Both the position numbers and the translations under genes were made by a program. 64,000 nucleotides of DNA from Candidatus Aenigmatarchaeota archaeon (GTDB taxonomy: Archaea > Aenigmatarchaeota > Aenigmatarchaeia > GW2011-AR5): NCBI GenBank assembly GCA_016184005.1, contig JACPDL010000003.1, positions 297,632 to 361,631 on the forward strand, in the 5' to 3' direction. Below are positions 8,933 to 16,136 of the stretch, one piece after another. The notes beneath the pieces are model-generated. The model was not told the origin of the DNA. It saw only the letters and a list, made by a program, of their open reading frames with translations, and searched no databases. Every line of letters begins with the position of its first letter. Position 1 is the first letter of the stretch.

Positions 8933-9325
8933 ATGTTCGACATGTACACGGAAGTGATACTGGACTATTACCGCTACCCGCGGAACTACGGCAGGCTTGA
9001 CGGCGCGAATGCGCAGGCCCGCGACCTGAACCCGCTTTGCGGCGACGAGATTGAAATTTATGCAAAGATAGACGATGGCAAGATTGTCGACATAAAGTTC
9101 TCGGGCAAGGGCTGCGCTATTTCCCAGGCGGCCGCAAGCATGCTGACTGAATTTCTTAAAGGCAAGACGGTGGAGCAAGCAAGAAACATCAGCAAGGAAA
9201 ATGTCCTTGAGATGCTCGGCATAGAGATAAGCCCTGTGCGGCTCAAGTGCGCACTGCTTGGGCTGAAGGCCGCGAAGACGGCTGTTTATAATTATTTGGG
9301 CGAGAAGATGAATGAAGAAATTTAG
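8933..9325 (+). CDS. sufU: SufU/IscU-type Fe-S scaffold or sulphur-transfer protein
   Basis: A 130-residue NifU N-terminal (IscU-like) domain protein. It carries the three conserved cysteines: LNPLCGDEI (about residue 37), GKGCAISQAAASM (about 63) and RLKCALLG (about 104). This pattern, including the CAISQAS-like motif, fits SufU, which accepts persulphide from SufS. It is separate from sufB-D-S by the alkD/secreted-protein segment, so the suf genes may once have been closer. An internal start at 942 (MYTEV) is possible. Confidence 0.92.
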   Translation: MFDMYTEVILDYYRYPRNYGRLDGANAQARDLNPLCGDEIEIYAKIDDGKIVDIKFSGKGCAISQAAASMLTEFLKGKTVEQARNISKENVLEMLGIEISPVRLKCALLGLKAAKTAVYNYLGEKMNEEI

Positions 9326-9361
9326 GGATACAGGACAAACGTTAACACTGAAGTCTCGGAT

Positions 9362-9799
9362 TCACTGGCTTCTCCTCAACAAAAGCCTTTCCTTCTTTTC
9401 TTTCAGGCCATAGGGATTTCTAAGGCGCTTCACTAAACGGAATCCAAGCTTGGAATGGCCGGCCACAGACTCTTTATAATCAGTGCTTAGTATAGTGAGA
9501 ATTGGCAGTTGTGCTGCGCTGATAAGCTTTCTGTAGAGTCTTGAACCGATGCCTTTCCTGCGGTATTCTTTATCAACTATCCATTCGGTCACATAGAGTT
9601 CATTTCTGGAGGTTCTGAAGGCTGTAATGGTACCGACTATTTTACTCCTGTGCTTGGCAACAAAGACATAACCATGGACTATCCAGTCGCACATGTCATA
9701 CCGGTTCGATTGGCCGCCCTCGTCTTTCCAGATGTTCTTTTGAAGTTCCAGTATCCCGTCTACGTCAGAAACCCGGGCCCTGACGATAGAAATCTTCAT
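9362..9799 (-). CDS. GNAT-family N-acetyltransferase
   Basis: A 145-residue single-domain acetyltransferase. The acetyl-CoA pyrophosphate-binding motif is visible as VDKEYRRKGIGSRLYRKLI (about 77-96), after the central strand YVTEWIV, and a late GHSKLGFRLVKR matches the family's final strand-turn. The substrate cannot be told from sequence. It converges with the SufU-like gene; no operon partner is evident. Confidence 0.85.
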   Translation of the reverse strand: MKISIVRARVSDVDGILELQKNIWKDEGGQSNRYDMCDWIVHGYVFVAKHRSKIVGTITAFRTSRNELYVTEWIVDKEYRRKGIGSRLYRKLISAAQLPILTILSTDYKESVAGHSKLGFRLVKRLRNPYGLKEKKERLLLRRSQ

Positions 9800-9925
9800 C
9801 GATAACTTTACTTGTTAGAGGATTAAAGCAAATCTGCAGAAAGCAGGGCTTTCTGAGCACGTAGATAGATGGGTTCTAATATAGACTCAGATAACTAAGA
9901 CAGGAAAAGAAAGAAAACAAAAGGC

Positions 9926-10114
9926 CTATTTCTTCTTGTAGAGCTTCCAGAACAGTGGACAGGAAGCCTTTGCTACCATGCCGAGGACAAGAAGCACTAC
10001 TGCACCGACCTTTATGTCCACGCCAGGCGTTGTCAGGTAGTAAAGAAGGGCCCACAAGAAGGCATATGCGAAAATTACCGACACGATCCAGCCAAGAGAC
10101 TCTTGGGTTTCCAC
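9926..10114 (-). CDS. small two-helix membrane protein
   Basis: A 62-residue protein starting at a GTG preceded by a strong GGAGGTG five bases upstream; the ORF track extends it to 10252, but the extra part lies over the apparent promoter (TATAAAAG, about 45 nt before the GTG). It has two hydrophobic segments, SVIFAYAFLWALLYYL and VGAVVLLVLGMVAKA, and a basic tail (FWKLYKKK). No family is recognised. It lies upstream of another small membrane protein gene on the same strand. Confidence 0.65.
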   Translation of the reverse strand: METQESLGWIVSVIFAYAFLWALLYYLTTPGVDIKVGAVVLLVLGMVAKASCPLFWKLYKKK

Positions 10115-10381
10115 TCTAGCACCTCCATAAGCTACTATAGTGGCGTTTCTTTTATAGATAGCTGCAGGAATGCGCCAACCACGCTTGTAATTGGCGCGTA
10201 ATTTGGCTGAATCCCCGGCCTGATTCAGGGAACCGGCATTTACAGCTTTCATATTGCTATGGCAGCAAAGTATTTCAAACCGCAGGCCTGCATGGGCAGA
10301 GCCACTGGTGTAAAAGAAGACAGAAAGAAAAGGAAATCAAAAAACTTCCCAAAATTCTATTTTTGCTTGTTAGTAGCTTTT

Positions 10382-10726
10382 TTACTTTTTGGAAGCCAGC
10401 GCATATACTGCCTTCAAAGCCACAAGGACTGCAGCCGGTGCTACGAATGTCGCAACATTGTTTAGGATAGTGTCAATTATCGTTCCCAGCCCGCCAATGA
10501 CATTGTCAATAGAGCTGAATGTTGCTGTAGCTGCGACCACCAAGGCAATCGAAGCAATCAGGAAAGGCGCTGTCTCCTTCTCAGAAACGTTGAGGAACCC
10601 AACTACCAGACCTAGCAAGACCAATAATACAGTTACCCAAGCCGTGCTTGCCTGAAGCAAACCAGCGAGTACTGCTATTACGACCACTGCCAAGAAGGCG
10701 AGTTCGCCAACTTTTTCCATTTTCAT
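10382..10726 (-). CDS. small four-helix membrane protein
   Basis: The likely start is the ATG at 10726 (MKMEKVGELAF), preceded by GGGGTG; the track start 20 codons earlier adds a poorly hydrophobic stretch. The 114-residue product has four hydrophobic segments (LAFLAVVVIAVLAGLL, VTVLLVLLGLVVGFL, FLIASIALVVAATATF, FVAPAAVLVALKAVYAL) and a conserved-looking loop NVSEKETAPF between helices 2 and 3. A TATA-like TTAAATA lies near 10808. Function unknown. Confidence 0.7.
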   Translation of the reverse strand: MKMEKVGELAFLAVVVIAVLAGLLQASTAWVTVLLVLLGLVVGFLNVSEKETAPFLIASIALVVAATATFSSIDNVIGGLGTIIDTILNNVATFVAPAAVLVALKAVYALASKK

Positions 10727-10920
10727 CTTGTTATACACCCCGTTTTCAAGGCCTTGGCAGGCTGTGCCCGCCCAAGCCCGATACAAATGACTAACTGGAA
10801 GCTAATATTTAAGCCTTTTGGTTCAAGCGAAGTTTTAAATAGTGGCGGAAGCCTCCCGCCGGCAAGCACACTACTCTTTAACCTACCAAGACTTAAGAAG
10901 ATTCAAGCCAAGGCATAGGC

Positions 10921-11679
10921 ATGGCAAGATCGCAAGCAAAGACTGCCAAGACCGGTAAGAAGATTGGGATTGCGCCGCCCCTGCAGGGACTTTCTGACAA
11001 GGAGATGAGGGACCTTGGGGAAACAGCCCTGTATTTAGGAGCTTATAGATGGATTGAGCGTGAAGGCGACAGGGGTGCCGAAGGCTGCAGAGCGGGATTA
11101 TATCCCTTATTTTCCCAGAGATTTGATGGCATAGATGGAGCTACGACAGAAGTCAGGACGCCAGTAGCGACGCTGAGAGGGCAGAGATTTACCGAGTACA
11201 CGCTTGATGTAAACCGCTTTCTATTGACATACGGTGAAAGGCTGCCTCCGGATCTAAGACGGCTTGCCAAGACAATGGCTTTTCGCCGGGTAGGCGTCAC
11301 GCCGGTTCTTGATGGGGCCGTCAAGAGGCAGCTCAAAAAGGCATACCCGACAGAAAAGAGGCGCAAAAAGGGCCAGATTTCTTTATGGGAACAGGCCGGG
11401 ATTCCGCGATGGGAATGGGAATACAACCTTCTTGTCGTTAGAAGCCCGCAAACCAGGATTTATGTGGAAGGGGAGCCGGAAGAGGCTAGAACAGCAGGCC
11501 GCTTCAAGGTTTTATACGGGCTGCTAGTACACGAAAGTCAAAGAACCGAAGCTGAACTGAAAGGGACGACACAGACGGCGCAAACCGACAAGCAATATGC
11601 GGACCGCCTCCAAGAGCGGCTCAGGTTTTATGAAACACTTAAGAAACAGATTGCTCCTTATGCTGAGACAGGGCTGTAA
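10921..11679 (+). CDS. hypothetical basic protein, 252 aa
   Basis: No recognisable family. The protein is soluble, Arg/Lys-rich and largely helical, with a basic N-terminus (MARSQAKTAKTGKK) and a Gln/Glu-rich helical C-terminus (EAELKGTTQTAQTDKQYADR). The start fits a TTAAG box about 27 nt upstream (leaderless). Nucleic-acid binding is possible from charge but unsupported by a motif. The 3' end faces a compound hairpin element that belongs to the opposite strand. Confidence 0.6.
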   Translation: MARSQAKTAKTGKKIGIAPPLQGLSDKEMRDLGETALYLGAYRWIEREGDRGAEGCRAGLYPLFSQRFDGIDGATTEVRTPVATLRGQRFTEYTLDVNRFLLTYGERLPPDLRRLAKTMAFRRVGVTPVLDGAVKRQLKKAYPTEKRRKKGQISLWEQAGIPRWEWEYNLLVVRSPQTRIYVEGEPEEARTAGRFKVLYGLLVHESQRTEAELKGTTQTAQTDKQYADRLQERLRFYETLKKQIAPYAETGL

Positions 11680-11720
11680 AACGGAGCTCAGTCAAGCCAC
11701 TCATAGCCCTTTCCTCTCTG

Positions 11721-11847
11721 GATTATCCGCAACATTGTTTAAAACTGCTGTCTAAAGACAGCAGTTATTACATAAACAATGTTGGGATGACATGCTCTCA
11801 GAAACCCACGACTTTAGTCGTGGGAGTATTAAGAGCATATCATTTTA
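11721..11847 (-). repeat. compound double-hairpin element, copy A
   Basis: About 125 bp, near-identical to copy B at 41.06-41.18 kb. Read on the minus strand, a stem containing the hairpin CCCACGACTAAAGTCGTGGG comes first, then a long stem CAACATTGTTT/AAACAATGTTG enclosing ACTGCTGTCT/AGACAGCAGT. The relE stop codon lies inside the first outer stem (ATGCTCT/AGAGCAT). The P4 hairpin resembles IS200/IS605 right-end hairpins, but no transposase is nearby. Confidence 0.85.
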
Positions 11848-12086
11848 GTTACTTTGACTTCTGTGCCTTCTACTGCATATATCGCCCTGTAATTTCCTAT
11901 GCTGAGACGGTAGAACTGATGCCTTGACATCTTGTGGAGTTTCTTGATGTCGGCCTTTGGCCTTGGCTGGAATGGGTCATTCTCAAGTTCTCTTAACGCG
12001 GCCCTGATTCTGTTTTGTGCTTGTTTATCCAAGCCGTCCAGTTCTTTATCCGCTGTCTTGGACAACCTCACATCAAACTTTGGCAA
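11829..12086 (-). CDS. relE: RelE/ParE-family toxin
   Basis: An 85-residue RelE-superfamily protein, predicted to cleave mRNA on the ribosome. Family features: KTADKELDGLDKQAQNRIRAAL (N-terminal helices), a central KLHKMSRHQFYRLSIGNYRAIYAV (basic strand with the conserved R-x-G-x-Y-R core), and a short C-terminal strand. It overlaps the end of the upstream antitoxin gene by 14 nt. Its last codons and stop lie within hairpin element A, so the element helps define its C-terminus. Confidence 0.9.
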   Translation of the reverse strand: MPKFDVRLSKTADKELDGLDKQAQNRIRAALRELENDPFQPRPKADIKKLHKMSRHQFYRLSIGNYRAIYAVEGTEVKVTKMICS

Positions 12087-12258
12087 GAGGAACGAACTCC
12101 TCTGTTTCCAGGATTCTTTCCATCTCGTCGTAGAATTTCTTTATCTCGCGGGCTTTGAGAAGATTTCTGAGTATGTCGTCGTAAGTCTCGTCTTTTCTGC
12201 CTGCTTTTTTCAAAAGATCTCTCACTTCCTTGCTGACTGGAATCGTTGTCGTTTCCAT
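12073..12258 (-). CDS. antitoxin partner of RelE
   Basis: A 61-residue antitoxin. The N-terminal METTTIPVSKEVRDLLKKAG resembles a ribbon-helix-helix DNA-binding domain, and the acidic C-terminal helix (REIKKFYDEMERILETEEF) would wrap the toxin. The gene is first in the operon and overlaps relE. A GAGGTGA ribosome site precedes the ATG. A perfect 29-bp palindrome lies just upstream, fitting autoregulation by the antitoxin or the complex. Confidence 0.85.
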   Translation of the reverse strand: METTTIPVSKEVRDLLKKAGRKDETYDDILRNLLKAREIKKFYDEMERILETEEFVPLAKV

Positions 12259-12270
12259 TTGCTCACCTCT

Positions 12271-12307
12271 TAACTGTTATAAGCAGCTTATAACAGTTAT
12301 ATATAAA
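12271..12307 (-). promoter_or_regulatory. TATA box and palindromic operator of the relE module
   Basis: TAACTGTTATAAGC, one central base, then its exact inverse complement (12271-12299). The TATA-like TTATATATAAA at about 12297-12307 borders it, so transcription should start within the palindrome and a bound antitoxin would block initiation. Confidence 0.7.
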
Positions 12308-12310
12308 AAG

Positions 12311-13324
12311 TCAGCAAAAATCTTGTGTTATGTAGGCAACATTACCAGAAGATAATGCAACTCCTATGCCTTCTTTATCGTAAGTGGCTGTAAGTATATT
12401 TTGCCTATGGCCAAGGCTTTCCATCCAACCATCTACTGCGCATTGTGTTATCTCTTCTTCCGTATAGACATATCCGCAGCCTATTACATCGCCAGTTGGT
12501 ATCTGGTTTAGGTTTTCGGCTAGGCCTGTCGTATAATAACTACCATAGTCTTTGTAGCAAGAATAGCTTGCTGCTATTCCCCTACTTGTCGGGTCTTTCC
12601 CATCAGGGTTAACATGGTCGAAAAAGTTTCTTCTAACCATATCTTCGCTGTGCGCCCTTGCTATGCTTGCCAACCTTGCATCGTAACTTAGTGGAGAAAG
12701 CCCATACCTCTGCCTTTGCGAGTTGATTAGGTTGTGTATTTCTGTTTCCACTTTCGCTACATCAATTTCACGTCTTATAGGCAATCTGCTTATTTGCTCA
12801 TCTACTGAACTAACTACGTTCTGAGTAGTATTTTCTAATAAAGACTGTGCGCTGCTAAGGGTAGTTGATAGCTGGCCTGTTTTCATAAAGTAAAAGAACA
12901 CAACTCCAATAATAACAATTACAGCTAATGTAGATAACTTCTTGGCAAATCTTGTATACTTCTTATGCTGCTTCGGGACGCCCGTGTCATGTCTCCAATA
13001 TGTTTCTTTTATTTTGTGGCTTGGATTTTTGTCTTCAAACTTTATGGCAGGTCTTCTTGTCAAAGCTTCAATAGCTTCTTCGTATCTTCTTTCCTTTTCT
13101 TTCTCCTTCATATCCAAATAGTGCGCAAATCTGAAGTCTGGATGGCCAGGTTTCCTATGTTCATCGCTGAGAGAACGACCAATTCCGTAATCTCCATGTC
13201 CGAACATTGCTGGCTTCTTGGGATTTCTATGCTCATAACAGTAAAAGTCCTTGCAGAATCGGCAAATGAATACCTTAGTTCTCTTTCTGCATAAATGATG
13301 GTTGCATATACCTATCAAACTCAT
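12311..13324 (-). CDS. AN1-type zinc finger plus CAP/SCP domain membrane protein
   Basis: A 337-residue protein joining two rarely linked modules. Residues 1-60 form an AN1-like zinc finger (CNHHLCRKRTK...CRFCKDFYCYEHR...H). A transmembrane helix follows at about 140-160 (LAVIVIIGVVFFYFM). The last 140 residues are a CAP domain (cysteine-rich secretory family): IHNLINSQRQRYGL, ARAHSEDMVRRNFFDHVNPDG, GLAENL and GWMESLGHRQNIL. The finger should be cytoplasmic and the CAP domain outside. The start at 13324 has AGGTGA 8 nt upstream; earlier codons in the track overlap the tRNA-Trp gene. Confidence 0.85.
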   Translation of the reverse strand: MSLIGICNHHLCRKRTKVFICRFCKDFYCYEHRNPKKPAMFGHGDYGIGRSLSDEHRKPGHPDFRFAHYLDMKEKEKERRYEEAIEALTRRPAIKFEDKNPSHKIKETYWRHDTGVPKQHKKYTRFAKKLSTLAVIVIIGVVFFYFMKTGQLSTTLSSAQSLLENTTQNVVSSVDEQISRLPIRREIDVAKVETEIHNLINSQRQRYGLSPLSYDARLASIARAHSEDMVRRNFFDHVNPDGKDPTSRGIAASYSCYKDYGSYYTTGLAENLNQIPTGDVIGCGYVYTEEEITQCAVDGWMESLGHRQNILTATYDKEGIGVALSSGNVAYITQDFC

Positions 13325-13348
13325 TTTAAGTTTCACCTGTAACAAAAG

Positions 13349-13567
13349 TGGGGTCGGAGGGATTTTCGTTGCCTTTGCTTGCTTTCCGCAAGCGCTTTGC
13401 ACGTTTATCGTGTGCAAAGGGCTTTTCGAACCCCCATAGGCAGTTTTGGAGACTGCTGTACTAAATCCCCAAGCTTTTCTGTTTTACACGGTTTTTGAAA
13501 AGCCTGCCAGGTTATACTACGACTTTGCGCAAATTCTTAGTTTGTCCCACATCGTAGGTGCAACCCC
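13349..13567 (-). tRNA. trnW: tRNA-Trp (anticodon CCA) interrupted by two to three introns
   Basis: Reading the minus strand and removing introns gives a normal 74-nt tRNA. Acceptor GGGG(TCG) pairs with CGACCCC; 8-9 is TA; D-arm GTAT-AACCTGGTTA-GTAC; anticodon arm GCAGT-CTCCAAA-ACTGC; variable CTAT; T-arm GGGGG-TTCGAAT-CCCTC; discriminator A at 13349. The T-loop intron (13363-13424) has a bulge-helix-bulge: TTCG pairs with CGAA and bulges AA^A and AA^T restore TTCGAAT. A D-loop intron spans about 13465-13506. The 5' acceptor GGGG (13567-13564) is separated from TCG by about 40 nt; I could not resolve that junction. Confidence 0.8.
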
Positions 13568-14268
13568 TATTTCCTAAAACCAAAAAGGCTTGAAAAATCA
13601 CCAATGCTTTTCGATTTAATTCTAAATTGCATACCAACCGTAATATTTCCATCTTTGCGTTTATTACCTTTAACGATCCACACTTTAGTTGTTTCGATTT
13701 TATAGCTTAAAAGCATTTTCCTTATTGTGTCTAAAAATTTTTGGCCGTTGTTAATCAACTTCTCATGCTTATGTATTCTAAAGGCGATTTGAACCCTCTT
13801 ATTTTCTTTCCATAAGCTGCCTTCGCATTCAAAAGCTGTTTTAAGATAGTGAAATGAAAATTCTTTGTTTTGTAATATCCAGATAGGAACATCAAATTTC
13901 TTGAGGACTTTATTGCCGGTAGGTACGCCTAACATTTCAAGTATTTTGCCTATGGGTTTACAGCAAATTCTATATTCGTATGAAGTACCGAATGTATTTG
14001 TTTCTACTTTGCGGGTTTTACCTTTTACTCCAAATTGTCTTTCTGCTGCTGTAATAATATCGTTTAGTTTGTCTGTTGTGCCGGCTGTAAAAATAAACAT
14101 CTTGTTGTTGGGCGTCAAATGCCCATCAAAAGTGAGAAAAGATACTATTTTTGCTAAATCAGAATTTAACTCTAGGGGAAATTTCAAATTTAATTTTTCA
14201 ATTGCTTTGTCTGCAAATTTTTGAAGTTTGTATGAACTTCTAAAATCATTTTCCAAAAAATATTGCAT
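13567..14268 (-). CDS. LAGLIDADG-type homing endonuclease
   Basis: A 233-residue protein with two LAGLIDADG-like motifs: LAKIVSFLTFDGHL (about 39-52, acidic D) and YLKTAFECEGSLW (about 140-152, acidic E). This is the usual monomeric, pseudo-twofold layout. Lys-rich segments between the motifs would contact DNA. The TAG stop shares its G with the first base of the tRNA-Trp acceptor. A TATA-like TTTATAAAT lies about 25 nt before the ATG, so a leaderless transcript could run on into the tRNA. The gene probably belongs to a mobile intron of this tRNA or a former one. Confidence 0.85.
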   Translation of the reverse strand: MQYFLENDFRSSYKLQKFADKAIEKLNLKFPLELNSDLAKIVSFLTFDGHLTPNNKMFIFTAGTTDKLNDIITAAERQFGVKGKTRKVETNTFGTSYEYRICCKPIGKILEMLGVPTGNKVLKKFDVPIWILQNKEFSFHYLKTAFECEGSLWKENKRVQIAFRIHKHEKLINNGQKFLDTIRKMLLSYKIETTKVWIVKGNKRKDGNITVGMQFRIKSKSIGDFSSLFGFRK

Positions 14269-14458
14269 TTTAGATTACGTGAAGCATTATTTATAAAGGT
14301 TAACGTAATGCCCCAAATTAAAAGCTGTCATCAGTTTGCTGAATGCGTGCCATTCATTGTAATCTTCTATTGTTAGAAATATCCCTTTAGATTGTAGGCT
14401 CGAAAAAGACTGATGTCCCGTTTATACCATGTTGCGTAGTTTTAAACGTTACAGAAGC

Positions 14459-14492
14459 TTTAAGTGCTATAGCATTCTATAGACTGCTATGG
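14459..14492 (+). promoter_or_regulatory. TATA box and phased operator repeats of the second TA module
   Basis: TTTAAG is centred about 27 nt before the ATG at 14489 (leaderless). Three repeats follow at 10-bp spacing, CTATAG, CTATAG and CTATGG, on one face of the helix, as expected for antitoxin binding over the start site. Confidence 0.55.
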
Positions 14493-14719
14493 TAACTACA
14501 ATACAGATAAGCGGGAAACTCCAAGAGAAGCTGAAAAAGAGAAAACTTTACGACAATGAAAGTTACGAAGATATAATCTGGGACTTGCTGGAAGACAACA
14601 TGGAACTTTCTGAAGAGACAAAAAAGAATATTGAAGAATATGAAAAAAACCATGAGAAATGGCTAAAAGAAGGCAAATACAAGACGCTCGAACAGATAAA
14701 GAAGGAAAAAGGTTTATGA
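14489..14719 (+). CDS. antitoxin of second RelE-type module
   Basis: A 76-residue protein with a short N-terminal DNA-binding strand and helix (MVTTIQISGKLQEKLKKRK), then ESYEDIIWDLLED, matching the start of AbrB/RHH-like archaeal antitoxins. The long charged C-terminal helix (EETKKNIEEYEKNHEKWLKE) should bind the toxin. Its TGA overlaps the downstream ATG (ATGATG). It sits just upstream of the homing endonuclease/tRNA locus, in divergent orientation. Confidence 0.82.
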   Translation: MVTTIQISGKLQEKLKKRKLYDNESYEDIIWDLLEDNMELSEETKKNIEEYEKNHEKWLKEGKYKTLEQIKKEKGL

Positions 14720-14967
14720 TGTATAGCATAATCTTTTCTCCTGCGTCTCAAAAACAGTTCGATAAACTTGAAAACCCGATACAAGACCGTATAACATCCA
14801 TATTAGACAGAATACGAAATCGCCCTTATGATTTTATAAAAAGAATTACAGGAAGCCCCTATTTTAAACTTCGTGCGGGAGATTACAGGGTAGTTCTTGA
14901 TGTAAAAAACGACCAACTACTAATCATAGTAATTGAAATCGGTCACAGAAGAAATATTTACAAATAG
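14716..14967 (+). CDS. RelE-family toxin, second module
   Basis: An 83-residue RelE-superfamily toxin. Visible features are FSPASQKQFDKLENPIQDRI (helical hairpin) and FIKRITGSPYFKLRAGDYRVVLDV, containing the RelE core L-R-x-G-x-Y-R. The start at 14716 overlaps the antitoxin stop; the track start at 14659 lies inside the antitoxin gene and is rejected. This toxin is clearly different in sequence from the one at 11.8 kb. Confidence 0.9.
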   Translation: MMYSIIFSPASQKQFDKLENPIQDRITSILDRIRNRPYDFIKRITGSPYFKLRAGDYRVVLDVKNDQLLIIVIEIGHRRNIYK

Positions 14968-15003
14968 TTTAATCTTTAAGCCATAGCTGGACTAAGAGAA
15001 ATC

Positions 15004-15294
15004 ATGGAGATCAGCTTTGAGAGGTATACAAAGAGCCTGCTGATTGTCCTTGCTGTCTATTTCATCCTGTTCCTGTTTACTTTCCTGCCTTTCGTTGGCA
15101 AGGCGGCTGAAGTCGGGCTTCTGGGGGATTCATTTGTCTGGCTTATTATAATCCTTAATCTGATGCCTCTGCCGCTTTTCGCGCTTTATTTCCTCGGAAA
15201 GACAGACGGCAAGATTGCGAGACTGGGCCTTATGGCAGCTGCCTTCACGGCTTCCTTTTTCTCAGTCTTCTTCGTGCTCCCGCTGCAGTTTTAA
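15004..15294 (+). CDS. three-helix membrane protein, 96 aa
   Basis: Hydrophobic segments at about 10-32 (LLIVLAVYFILFLFTFLPFVG), 43-63 (FVWLIIILNLMPLPLFALYFL) and 73-95 (LGLMAAAFTASFFSVFFVLPL) make this an integral membrane protein with short loops. No family recognised. A TTTAAG box about 26 nt upstream suggests a leaderless transcript. It is followed closely by two more plus-strand genes, with a separate TATA box for the next one. Confidence 0.7.
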   Translation: MEISFERYTKSLLIVLAVYFILFLFTFLPFVGKAAEVGLLGDSFVWLIIILNLMPLPLFALYFLGKTDGKIARLGLMAAAFTASFFSVFFVLPLQF

Positions 15295-15318
15295 ATCCGT
15301 TTTTGCATAGTGAAAATC

Positions 15319-15633
15319 ATGGCAGCAAGGACCGCTCGCGACGGGGATGCCGGGCTGATAAGCCAGACAGCCATAGAGCTTAAGAGGGATCTTGACAAAA
15401 TAGGCTACAGTCTGCAAGTCGAGCCTTATCTTTCTGGCGGAAGGGCTGGCGCTTCGGGGCTTGTAATCAGGATAGGGCGGCGCCATTACAATAGGATAAT
15501 CAACGGCGGGACGATAGTTGAGCTTGCCAGCAGGGGGATACGCCACATGTCCGGCAATCCGCATGCGCATGTTACGTGGGATGTTGAAATATATCCCGGC
15601 GAGACAGTTCTTACGGTCTACGAGGTGAAATGA
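15319..15633 (+). CDS. hypothetical protein, 104 aa
   Basis: No family recognised. A small soluble alpha/beta protein with a Gly/Arg-rich middle (LSGGRAGASGLVIRIGRRHYN) and a beta-rich C-terminus (HVTWDVEIYPGETVLTVYEVK). The ATG at 15319 is chosen because TTTTAAATC is centred 27 nt upstream; the track uses a GTG at 15310. Its stop overlaps the start region of the HIT gene, so the two are probably co-translated. Confidence 0.65.
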   Translation: MAARTARDGDAGLISQTAIELKRDLDKIGYSLQVEPYLSGGRAGASGLVIRIGRRHYNRIINGGTIVELASRGIRHMSGNPHAHVTWDVEIYPGETVLTVYEVK

Positions 15634-16076
15634 TGGATTGCTTGTTCTGCAAGATTATAAGGGGAGAAATACCTTCGCGCAAGGTCTACGAAGACAAGGA
15701 TAGTGTAGCGTTTCTTGACATAAACCCTGCAAATCCCGGGCACACGCTTGTCATGCCAAAGAAACATGCGGAAAATATATTTGATGCGGACGATGAGATG
15801 CTTGGCAGGGTCATAGTTGCAGCAAAAGCCATTTCAAAGAAAATAAAGGATAGCCTGAATGCTGACGGCATTAACGTTATCCAGAACAACGGAAGACATG
15901 CGGGCCAGATTGTCAATCATATCCATTTCCACATAATCCCCAGATTTGCCAACGACACCGTCATAATTTCATATCCGAAAATAAAGATGGAAGACAAGGA
16001 TTTCGAAGAAATACAGAAGAAACTGACCGAATCTGAAAGAAAGGTCCAGAAAAACTGGGAAATGGACCTGATGTGA
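15633..16076 (+). CDS. HIT-family nucleotide hydrolase/transferase
   Basis: A 147-residue histidine-triad protein. The catalytic motif is HIHFHIIP (about 98-105), the N-terminus has the zinc-site start MDCLFCKIIRGEIPS, and the mid-region has VYEDKDSVAFLDINPANPGH, all typical of the Hint/AppA-like branch that acts on AMP conjugates. GAGGTGA lies just upstream. It overlaps the preceding hypothetical gene, with which it probably forms a short operon. Confidence 0.93.
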   Translation: MDCLFCKIIRGEIPSRKVYEDKDSVAFLDINPANPGHTLVMPKKHAENIFDADDEMLGRVIVAAKAISKKIKDSLNADGINVIQNNGRHAGQIVNHIHFHIIPRFANDTVIISYPKIKMEDKDFEEIQKKLTESERKVQKNWEMDLM

Positions 16077-16136
16077 TGTATAGAAAAAAATAAATTAACT
16101 AAAATCATTCTCTGCAAGAAATTTTCCTATTCTAAC

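Noticed and set aside
11721-11847. Compound element as an H/ACA guide RNA
   Set aside because: The two-hairpin layout is superficially similar, but there is no ACA box or kink-turn in the expected places.
14311-14314. GGGG upstream of the homing endonuclease as the true 5' exon of tRNA-Trp
   Set aside because: It would place the whole endonuclease gene in one intron, but no good four-base-pair helix joins it to the GCAA-AGT side of the 3' junction. The nearer GGGG at 13567-13564 is kept as the provisional exon; the alternative is mentioned in the findings.
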